A DNA stretch of 61,102 nt from Thermomicrobiales bacterium (lineage in GTDB: Bacteria; Chloroflexota; Chloroflexia; Thermomicrobiales; UBA6265), in NCBI GenBank assembly GCA_023957115.1, contig JAMLHN010000027.1, positions 1-61,102 on the forward strand. Direction: 5' to 3'. Below, one piece after another: positions 54,663 to 61,102 of this stretch. Numbering within the stretch: position 1 is the stretch's first letter; every line of letters begins with the position of its first letter. The notes under the pieces are model-generated. The model saw nothing but the letters and a program-made list of their open reading frames with translations. It was not told the origin of the DNA and did not search any database. The position numbers and the translations under genes are program-made.

Positions 54663-55550
54663 ATGTATTCGATCTTTCAGGTGCCCGGCCCATCCACTAA
54701 TGGCTTGGTGCTCTTCGACCCGCGCGGCTGGGGCGCCAGCACCTATTTCCTTCTCCTCATTGGCTTGCTGGCTCTCCACCTCTTGATCCAGGCGCCCGAC
54801 ACCGCGGCAGAGCGTCTGCTGGGCGAGGTATGTCTGGTGTTGCCAGCCGCGCTCCTCTACTTTCTGGTACGTGGCCTCACAAACGCCAATCCCGATCGAG
54901 CCTTTGCACACGCGGAGATGCTTGTCGGCTACGAACAGCGACTGGGCCTCTACATCGAACCTCGACTTCAAGGCGCGATTCTTGAACATCCACTTTTGGT
55001 CCACATCGTCAATTGGATCTATGTGTGGGGACATTGGCCGGTAATCTTCATCGTTTTTCTCTGGCTTTGGAACAGTTACCCGCACTCCTATCCGATCTAC
55101 CGCAACGCGATGCTCATCTCCGGCGCTATCGGCATGATCCTTTTCGCGCTCTACCCAGTCGCACCGCCGCGCTTGGTTCCGGAGCTGGGATTCGTCGATA
55201 CGGTCACGCTCCAATCTCGCGCTTATCGATTATTGCAACCGCCCGCTTTGGCAAACCCCTATGCAGCCATGCCGAGCCTCCATTTCGGGTGGAACCTCAT
55301 TGTTGGTCTCGCGATCGTCGTCCATTCGTCCACATGGCGCGGGCGAATCGTCGGTTGCCTGTTGCCAGTGGCGATGTTCGCGGCGATCATGCTTACCGCC
55401 AACCACTACCTTTTCGACGGCCTGGCCGGAGGGATCGTCGCGCTCACGGGCTTGGGGTTGGCTTTGGCCATGACCACCAGTCCTCGCAATGCACCGCGAA
55501 GCGCCCACGCCATCGTCCAGAACAGACGCCTCAAACCGAACAGGAAATGA
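54663..55550 (+). CDS. PAP2-superfamily membrane phosphatase / inositolphosphotransferase-like
   Basis: 295 residues with about six hydrophobic segments. PAP2_3-type signatures are LYPVAPPRLVPELGF near 163, NPYAAMPSLHFGWNLIVG near 199 and TANHYLFDGLAGG near 245, giving the catalytic His pair and Asp. Members dephosphorylate or transfer phospho-groups on lipids (Aur1/Ipt1-like, mycobacterial and Chloroflexota forms). GGGAGGG lies about 13 bases before the ATG. It stands alone; TTATC-CCCGT-GATAA at 54600-54614 just upstream is a short inverted repeat. Confidence 0.85.
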   Translation: MYSIFQVPGPSTNGLVLFDPRGWGASTYFLLLIGLLALHLLIQAPDTAAERLLGEVCLVLPAALLYFLVRGLTNANPDRAFAHAEMLVGYEQRLGLYIEPRLQGAILEHPLLVHIVNWIYVWGHWPVIFIVFLWLWNSYPHSYPIYRNAMLISGAIGMILFALYPVAPPRLVPELGFVDTVTLQSRAYRLLQPPALANPYAAMPSLHFGWNLIVGLAIVVHSSTWRGRIVGCLLPVAMFAAIMLTANHYLFDGLAGGIVALTGLGLALAMTTSPRNAPRSAHAIVQNRRLKPNRK

Positions 55551-55761
55551 ACCAGGAGTGCACGCGAGGACACAACCGCTCTGGTAACGGACGGTGAGCA
55601 TTGGAACGTCGAACACATCATCCGTGAGCTGCGGATCAGCCGTCGATCGACCGCCCGTGGTCAACACCTGCCCTCATCAGAGGATGTATCATTGCGGTCT
55701 GGCGCAATGGGTCACCGATCTCGGCGCCCTGGGACTCGCTCCCAGCAGTTCGCGTACGTAT

Positions 55762-55834
55762 GCGCCCGTAGCTCAGTGGATAGAGCGCTTGCCTCCGGAG
55801 CAAGAGGTCGCGTGTTCGAGTCACGCCGGGCGTA
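55762..55834 (+). tRNA. tRNA-Arg (anticodon CCG)
   Basis: A full 73-base cloverleaf. The acceptor GCGCCCG pairs with CGGGCGT (one G-T pair). The D arm is GCTC/GAGC, the anticodon stem CTTGC/GCAAG with loop CTCCGGA giving CCG, and the T arm GCGTG-TTCGAGT-CACGC. The discriminator is A; the CCA end is not encoded (ACCT follows). An integrated element appears to lie directly downstream. Confidence 0.95.
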
Positions 55835-55836
55835 CC

Positions 55837-56272
55837 TCGGAAAACCCCCGTATTCGGGCGATTCCCTGGCAAAGATCCGGTCTTGGGCTTCTGTCGGATT
55901 CTGCATTTGTGCACGATGTGTTCGCACACGCTCTGATTTGCCCCCAAATCGAGTCACCAGGATGTCCATGACATCGGCGGTTTCGTCCCGACTACCGGCT
56001 GGTATGCGCGTAGATGTCGCCGGTGGCTGACAGCCTCAAGCGGCCCGGGCCGCTCCGCCTCAGTCTCCTACGCCTTCCCATGGCGCTCGAGAACATCGAG
56101 CCCCTCACGGGAGAGGCTGCTGATGACCCGCCGGCTGGGCTCGATCCCAGCAACTTCAACCACGGATTGCTGTCGCGTTGGCGATTTCACCACGCGAGAG
56201 AGTCACTGGGAAACGTCCAAGCGAGCCCACCGTTCGCAGCGGACAATCCACTGCCACATGGGGCCGCGCTGA
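55837..56272. other. 436-bp stretch after tRNA-Arg without a supported gene
   Basis: This stretch lies between the tRNA and the Cys-rich protein gene. Short frames on both strands do not look protein-like. If an element integrated at the tRNA, its left junction should be here. Confidence 0.45.
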
Positions 56273-56581
56273 CTAGGCGCAGACCGGGGGATTGGGCGGA
56301 CTGAAATTCGTGCATGTTTGCGAGCAACAGGCGCCCGGATCCCCCAGATCGCACACTCCTCCCGTCGCCGTACAGGTGGGTGTAGGCACCGGAGTTGGTG
56401 GCGGGGTTGGCACCGAGAGTCTCGGACCACTGAATCCACGCCGTGCCGCATCGGAGTGCCGTGTGACCGCACCAAGCGTCACCACTGTCGTGCCTATTCC
56501 GAGAAGGCCCTTCAGAACGGTGCGACGGCTTCTGCCGGTGGCAAGCGAACGGGTCAGTGCATCAAACCGTTGATCGTCCAA
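56273..56581 (-). CDS. Short Tat-type Cys-rich exported protein
   Basis: 102 residues. A TTG at 56579-56581 is the likely start, eight bases after GAAGGG; the protein then reads M-D-D-Q-R-F-D-A-L-T-R-S-L. A twin-arginine signal follows (SRRTVLKGLLGIGTTVVTLGA, RR at 19-20), then a Pro/Thr linker (PTPPPTPVPTPT). It ends in a cysteine-rich tail with Cys at 70, 77, 85, 86, 90 and 101, as CTATGGVCDLGD and GACCSQTC. This architecture recurs in Thermomicrobia and related Chloroflexota as short exported proteins of unknown function. The six cysteines suggest three disulfides. 56582-56768 upstream holds nothing I can name. Confidence 0.7.
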   Translation of the reverse strand: MDDQRFDALTRSLATGRSRRTVLKGLLGIGTTVVTLGAVTRHSDAARRGFSGPRLSVPTPPPTPVPTPTCTATGGVCDLGDPGACCSQTCTNFSPPNPPVCA

Positions 56582-56768
56582 GGCGATATCCCTTCGTGAG
56601 AACTGACGAACAAGGATGTCTCGGCCGCCTGAGATCCTGTTGCGGACAAGAAGAGTATGAGAACATGTGCGACCCAGGCATTCTACCCGGGCCGCGGTAC
56701 GCAGGGCAAACGCATCCCCTGAATATGACCTGTTTCGATGCGTGCGACCGGAACGGTGCTCCGCTACG

Positions 56769-57435
56769 CTACGCAAACAAATCTGTCGACCTCCTTGCGG
56801 ACGTTGAGCTATCCGAGTTTGGCGCGTCCAGTCGTGCCCTGTTCTTGGCCTTGTGCAGCATCTTGTTGCTGATGTCTTCGCCACTCTGGCGGACCTGCAC
56901 CTCATTCATGATGTCGGTGATGGCTTCCATCGCATCCGCCATGTACCCCTCGCCAAACTCCTCCTGGCGGAGATCAGCTTGACGTCCATGCTGGCCAGGA
57001 TGCGCTGGTGATGGCTGCATCGGTCTGGTTGCGGAACACCCGCGAACGCATATAGATGATGACGTAGCCGACTTCCGGATGTTCCTCAAGGTAGTGGAGC
57101 AGTTGCGGAAGACTGGGCGTTTCGCGATGGACTGGGCAGAGTGTCCCGGTTCGACGAACTCCTGCGCGATCGGGGCGTTGAGGCGCTTCGCCCGCTTGAT
57201 GGTGGCTTCACGCTGCGTCGCAATTGAATTGCCGTCCGGATCGATGTCGGTCGCGGTGCGGAGTTGGCGCTGGGTCGAGACGCGGAGATAGAGCACCGCC
57301 TCGCCGGTTCCGGGGGCACGTGGAGTCGCTGGTACCTTTGCCTGCTCAAGCCGGGCAGGCTCTCCGGAAGCGCGAGACAGATCCGCGACGGTCCTCCTCG
57401 GTGAGTGCTTGTGGGATCGTGTTCTCGGTTGACAT
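56769..57435 (-). pseudogene. Frameshifted, truncated serine recombinase
   Basis: The start is clear: ATG at 57433-57435 after AAGGAG, reading MSTENTIPQALTEEDRR. The frame then shifts (one extra G cures it) to a resolvase catalytic domain with AVLYLRVSTQRQ (catalytic Ser), DGNSIATQREA and EFVEPGHSAQSIAKRPVFR. It shifts again at least twice across LLHYLEEHPEVGYVIIYMRSRVFRNQTDAA and ASMDVKLISA to EEFGEGYMADAMEAITDIMNEVQVRQSGEDISNKM, and stops after KAKN. The large C-terminal recombinase DNA-binding part is missing. It is probably a dead integrase of the mobile element. Confidence 0.8.
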
Positions 57436-57550
57436 AAGGTCTCCTTTCTGATGAGGTGCAGCCGCACCTGGTCCTTCCATTGACGCTCGTTTGGCCAGTG
57501 AAGTCGAGGATGCGCTGTTGCGGAATAGACAACAGGGAGTGGACAACTCG

Positions 57551-58346
57551 TTACGGTGGGTTGTGGATGGTCGGAAGCAACTCGCCGGTGGTGATGCAGG
57601 TGAAGAGTCGGTCGGGAGTTCAGTCGGCAGCCGAGATGGCGACCGACAACTGCGCCACGCGGCCCGGTGTGGGAGGAGCAAGAGGATGCGAGGAAGACCC
57701 CATGTTCGCTTTGCGGTCGCCCGGTGCGGCGATACTCCTCGTAGGCGGTGCACTTGCGCAGCAGGACCGGCAGGGACTCGGTGCCGAGGTCGACCTCCAG
57801 GTACCAGTGGTCGTCATAGGCATCGCTGCTGACCGTGACCATGAGGTCGGGCTTAAGGAGGGCGCTGGGCACCGCCTGGGGCCACGTATGGCGCCAGGCC
57901 TCGGTCTCGACCTGGACTGCGGTGAGGTGGAACGCACCAGCTCTCGCCGCTTCGGCCAGCTGGATATGGATGTCGGTCACCGCGAGGGTATGCGCGAGGA
58001 AGGCGACGGACGGCTCGTGGTAACGCCGTCTGGCCTGGTGCTCCTCACGGGTCAGGCGATCGCCAAACACATCGAGGCACCAAACGAAGGAGGCCGAACC
58101 GTGGCGCACTCCGCCGACACGCTGTTCTAGCCGCGTCAGGATCCGCTGGGTGAGCAGCGATCCAGCACCCGCACACACGCCCGCGTCGCCGCCGACTGGC
58201 TGGCGTGTTCGCGAAAGAACATGCGACGGAGCTGGCTCGTGGTCGCATAGCGGTGCTGGTGCAGGAAGCGGACATCGCCCAATCGCGCTCACTCAGGTGG
58301 AGCTGATGCGCTGCAGATCCTGGCGATTGCTGCGGGAGTTGGTCAT
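57551..58346 (-). pseudogene. Frameshifted replication-relaxation family protein
   Basis: An ATG at 58344-58346 opens MTNSRSNRQDLQRISST. The protein continues through several frames: LSERDW, then VRFLHQHRYATTSQLRRMFFREHAS (winged-helix part), then LLTQRILTRLEQRVGG to FLAHTLAVTDIHIQL and WYLEVDLGTESLPVLLRKCTAYEEY. Another frame gives LLLAPTPGRVAQLSVAIS and the end LFTCITTGELLPTIHNPP with TAA at 57551. The middle segment matches replication-relaxation proteins (Replic_Relax), which occur in Actinobacterial and Chloroflexota plasmids and conjugative elements. At least four frameshifts argue for decay or local sequence errors. Confidence 0.75.
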
Positions 58347-58468
58347 AGCGTCCTCCGGAGCATATCTGGCGCGGGGACGAGGATGTCAGGGGAATGACCC
58401 TGATAGTCGTCTCCTCCGTGCGGAGATTTGCCCGCCGTTGGGGAAGGATTGCTCGGTTGTCGACGTCG

Positions 58469-58492
58469 TGACCGGATGGGTGACCGGATGGG
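58469..58492. repeat. 12-bp tandem repeat (two copies)
   Basis: TGACCGGATGGG occurs twice head-to-tail, followed by a partial TGACAGG. It lies in the gap between the TraD-like gene and the replication-relaxation pseudogene; possible iteron-like site or chance. Confidence 0.4.
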
Positions 58493-58519
58493 TGACAGGA
58501 GTATCTCGTCGATCCTCCA

Positions 58520-60649
58520 TCAGGGACCTCCCCGAGGAGCGCGACCGATCGGTTCATCGTCTGGATCAGGTATTGAGGCAGCATGCGTGGGACCCTGCGT
58601 CGGCTTCGTGGAATCGGCACCGTAGCGGGCTTGACTCTCGCGGAGAACCGCCTCGGGGTTGGAGATCGCCTGTTGGGGCGGCAGTGTCCGGCCCGAGAAC
58701 CAGCCGGTCTGGTTGCCTTGGGAGAGCAGCGAGGCGTAGATGGCGTACGGCGGCAGCTGGGCGAGATCTTCGGGGATCAGGTTGCTTCCAGCGGCGACCG
58801 CCACGGCATCGTTGTGCTCAAGGGTGAAAGCGATCTTGTTCCGTGTGTTGGCATCGATGCCGGCGAGCAGATCGGCTGGCATCTGGCGGCGATGCTGGTG
58901 CGCCAGATGCCAGGCGACATTGAGAGATCGGGATTGCTCGAGGGCTTCGCCGAGGTCGGCATCGAGATGAAGGAAGCTCTGCGCTTCATCGAGATAGACA
59001 CTGACTGGTCGGCGCTGGTCTGGCGGCAGCCCGGCCTGAGCGAGCGCGAGCTGCCACAGCTGACCAACGACGAGCGAACCGAGCAGCGAAGCGGATTGCG
59101 CCCCGACCAGGCCCGTGTTGAGGGAGACGATCACGATGCGGCGGTGGGTGAAGACCTCCGTGAGTTGGAACTTTGGTTGCGGCTGATCCAGCACGGCTCT
59201 CAGGCCGGGCCGCAGCAAGAACTGGCGCAGCCGGGACAAAACAGGACCGACCGCTTCGGCCTGCTGGCCCGGACTCAGCGCCTCCCACTGCGCCCAGAAG
59301 GCGCCGAGTCCCACCGGGTCATCGATACGGGCGGTGAGCGTGCGGCGGAACGACGCGTCGGTCAGCAACGCAGGCAGCTGCACGAGCGTCGCGCCCGGCG
59401 CCAAGGTCAGGGTTAGCAACGAGGCGTGCAGGATGTCGGCGGTGCGCGGCCCGATCGTTCCTGGAAAGAGCCCCTTGAAGACTGCGAGCAATCCGTCCGC
59501 CACCAGGGACCGGCGCTCCGGAGCGGTCGCGAGGGGGTTGAGCCCCACGGGACGCGGCACGGTCGGATCGATGACGACCACGTCCCGCCAGCGGTGTTCG
59601 GGAATGAGCGCAAGGACATCGGTGGCAAGATCGCCTTTGGGGTCGATCAGCACAACCGAGAGCCCAGCGTCGATGTCGGCCTTGATGAGGTGCTGCAGCA
59701 GGGTGCTCTTGCCGACGCCGGTCGGGCCGAGGATGTGCGTGTGGCGTACCGCGTCGGCATGGGTGATGCCAATCAGCCGATCGGGTCCCGGTGCGGCGGT
59801 CACGGCAAAGACGCGGTCGGGCACCTCCACATAGCTGGGCGGCGGCGGAATCGGGCGAGGGTGCAGGGCGGGCATGCCGGGCAGTTCGTCGTCCCCGTGC
59901 GGCCAGGCTAGGAAGGCGAGTGCCTCCCCCGGAGTCAGCCGCAGCGGCAGACGAAGCGGAATGTGCGCCTCGTCGACCGCCGAGGGTCGATCCGCCTCCA
60001 GGTCGACGCGGGTACCACCACTCTGCACCTGGCGGACGGCGGCGAGTACCCGTTGCACGGCCACCATTCGCCGGGCAGGGCTGGCGGCGGAAACGCCGAT
60101 GCGGACGACGGCTCGGAACCGATACTGCCCCACCTTGCTGCGCATCCGCGTCCGCAACTCACCGCTCGCGGGTCGTATTCCATACAGGAGCTTGTCCCAG
60201 ACCGACGTGGTGGGATCCTCCACGCCCGGCGGCAGCGCCTCTGGCATGACCGCGCGCCCGAGCACGACCTGGACCACCATCACCTCATCCGGGGCACGCG
60301 CGCTAGCGAGGGCACCCAGGAGGGCGGCGAGCATCTGCTCACTCCCCTCGAGGTTGAGCGCGAGGGACCGCTGCCGGATCCGCAGCCGACCAGACCGCTC
60401 GGCCTCAGCCCGTGGGGTGGTCAAGCCGGTCACCGCCGTCCCCGGAACCAACTGGGCCAGGAGCTGCGCGGTCTCCCGCAGATCGTGGTCGGCTGCTCCC
60501 AGCAGGTAACGGACCTGCCCGGCTTCGGCACGGGCTTCCCAGACCAAGGGACCGCGCTGCTGGTCGCTGGCCAGACGGGTCAGGAGCCCGAGCAGCGGTG
60601 CGGCTGCCACCGGACGGGGCCAATGCACCTCACGCCAGCTCATCATCAT
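58520..60649 (-). CDS. TraD/VirD4-like conjugation ATPase (DUF87/HerA-type)
   Basis: 709 residues. The N-terminal ~270 residues are soluble, without membrane helices. The motor domain has [21 protein letters not shown] (Walker A GPTGVGKS at 308-315), VVLIDPKGDLATDVL, then VSVYLDEAQSFLHLD (Walker B) near 545 and LAHQHRRQMP, the TraG/VirD4 and TraM-recognition C-terminal set. Such ATPases couple DNA substrates to the transfer channel of conjugative plasmids and ICEs. I started at the first of three consecutive ATG codons (60647-60649), after AAGGA. It overlaps the small upstream gene by 20 bp. It is intact while both downstream element genes are broken. Confidence 0.87.
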   Translation of the reverse strand: MMMSWREVHWPRPVAAAPLLGLLTRLASDQQRGPLVWEARAEAGQVRYLLGAADHDLRETAQLLAQLVPGTAVTGLTTPRAEAERSGRLRIRQRSLALNLEGSEQMLAALLGALASARAPDEVMVVQVVLGRAVMPEALPPGVEDPTTSVWDKLLYGIRPASGELRTRMRSKVGQYRFRAVVRIGVSAASPARRMVAVQRVLAAVRQVQSGGTRVDLEADRPSAVDEAHIPLRLPLRLTPGEALAFLAWPHGDDELPGMPALHPRPIPPPPSYVEVPDRVFAVTAAPGPDRLIGITHADAVRHTHILGPTGVGKSTLLQHLIKADIDAGLSVVLIDPKGDLATDVLALIPEHRWRDVVVIDPTVPRPVGLNPLATAPERRSLVADGLLAVFKGLFPGTIGPRTADILHASLLTLTLAPGATLVQLPALLTDASFRRTLTARIDDPVGLGAFWAQWEALSPGQQAEAVGPVLSRLRQFLLRPGLRAVLDQPQPKFQLTEVFTHRRIVIVSLNTGLVGAQSASLLGSLVVGQLWQLALAQAGLPPDQRRPVSVYLDEAQSFLHLDADLGEALEQSRSLNVAWHLAHQHRRQMPADLLAGIDANTRNKIAFTLEHNDAVAVAAGSNLIPEDLAQLPPYAIYASLLSQGNQTGWFSGRTLPPQQAISNPEAVLRESQARYGADSTKPTQGPTHAASIPDPDDEPIGRAPRGGP

Positions 60650-60851
60650 GAGGTTCCTTCGGATCGTTCGTGATCTGTGGAGGGCAGCTCGCCTGATCTT
60701 CCCGCGCGCTGGTCTCGGGTTTGCCGCGATGTTGCATGGCGGCGTGTTCCAGCGCGGCTTGCGCCAGCGCCTCAGCGTCGATCGGGGTGCGCCGGACCGT
60801 GCGAACCCGCAGACGATAGTCGCGCGGTGTCCGTCCACGTGTGCGACTCAT
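60630..60851 (-). CDS. Small conserved-looking protein upstream of the TraD-like gene
   Basis: 73 residues from the ATG at 60849-60851, with GGGAG seven bases upstream. The N-terminus is strongly basic (SRTRGRTPRDYRLRVRTVRRTPIDAEALAQAALEHAAM); the tail is acidic and polar (PKEPHDDELA). There is no membrane segment. It overlaps the TraD-like start by 20 bp and is separated from the small membrane protein upstream by 13 bp, so all three are likely one transcript. I do not recognise the family; position suggests an accessory conjugation protein. Confidence 0.65.
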   Translation of the reverse strand: MSRTRGRTPRDYRLRVRTVRRTPIDAEALAQAALEHAAMQHRGKPETSAREDQASCPPQITNDPKEPHDDELA

Positions 60852-60864
60852 GTCCGGACTCCCA

Positions 60865-61059
60865 CTACCAATCCTCGCGTCGGCGTCGTCGCAGCCACAG
60901 TCCGATTCCGACCAGCGTGACGATCGTGGCGATCGCAACGATCCAGAGCCAGATTTTCGCCAGCAGCCAGATCGCCAGCCAGAGCAGGAGCGCGATGAGG
61001 AGGATGGTCCAGGCGGCCGTGAGCAGCCGCGCGAGGAGCGACTTCGGTTGGAAGTACAT
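60865..61059 (-). CDS. Small membrane protein of the conjugative element
   Basis: 64 residues: a short polar start (MYFQPKSLLARLL), one long or two short hydrophobic segments rich in Leu, Ile and Trp (about 14-52), then a strongly basic end (LRRRRREDW). AAGGA lies eight bases before the ATG at 61057-61059; an ATG two codons earlier is too close to it. First gene of the run leading to the TraD-like ATPase. No family recognised. Confidence 0.6.
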   Translation of the reverse strand: MYFQPKSLLARLLTAAWTILLIALLLWLAIWLLAKIWLWIVAIATIVTLVGIGLWLRRRRREDW

Positions 61060-61102
61060 CGGCATGATCCTTCTCAACGAGTTTCGGATGAGTTGCGGGA
61101 CG

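Noticed and set aside
56085..56175. tRNA-like stretch with CTCGATCCCAGC followed by ACCA
   Set aside because: The T-loop has the wrong size and no matching acceptor or anticodon stems exist.

Overview
The window reads as a high-GC bacterial chromosome segment. The gene content fits a Chloroflexota lineage, most likely a Thermomicrobia relative: HspR-ClpB, Tat-exported peptide-binding proteins, a form II CO-dehydrogenase-like hydroxylase, an S41 peptidase with a GTG in place of GKG, HslUV with an N-terminal propeptide, and a short Tat-type Cys-rich protein. The taxonomic call is inference from gene content; no rRNA is present.

Layout. 1-8758 is all minus strand: a partial membrane protein, a peptide-type solute-binding protein, an M42 aminopeptidase, a DUF3352 protein, a 44-residue membrane protein, and hspR-clpB behind a strong promoter with a HAIR-like operator. 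8778-17982 holds a glycerophosphodiesterase, the coxS-L-M molybdenum hydroxylase operon (minus), an MFS exporter overlapping tail-to-tail with an unknown protein, and a thiamine-diphosphate enzyme. 18001-24215 starts with a 115-bp palindromic element and continues as a minus-strand cell-surface glycan/lipid cluster (two large GT-C or DUF2142-like membrane proteins, one with two frameshifts, a small membrane protein, a UDP-galactopyranose-mutase-like flavoprotein and GtrA). 24359-28062 has an S41 peptidase, a VOC protein with RidA, and a branched-chain aminotransferase. 28211-34412 is a complete Opp-type ABC operon (B-C-D-F-A). 34479-40186 carries hslV-hslU, topA and dprA. 40545-46307 has two M50 proteases, an IscR-like Rrf2 regulator with a cysteine desulfurase, scpA-scpB and an HD protein. 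46311-48418 is a second pair of Opp-type ATPases without permeases.

48434-49857 is 1.4 kb in which I see no gene. Then comes an accessory-looking stretch: a small SFPASDPP-motif protein, a truncated Rossmann-fold gene remnant, and a compact redox operon (50576-54459). That operon encodes a Crp/Fnr regulator, a DUF1858 CxxC protein, a SufT-like protein, a DUF1858-DUF2249 fusion, a many-helix His-rich membrane protein and a DUF2249 protein; the last four are joined by 4-bp start/stop overlaps. This is the best candidate here for a poorly described system, plausibly nitrogen-oxide or low-oxygen redox handling.

54663-61102: a PAP2-type phosphatase, then tRNA-Arg(CCG), then the remains of an integrative conjugative element on the minus strand. 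These are a small membrane protein, a small conserved protein, an intact TraD/VirD4-like ATPase, a frameshifted replication-relaxation protein, a frameshifted and truncated serine recombinase, and a Cys-rich Tat protein. The element continues beyond the right edge.
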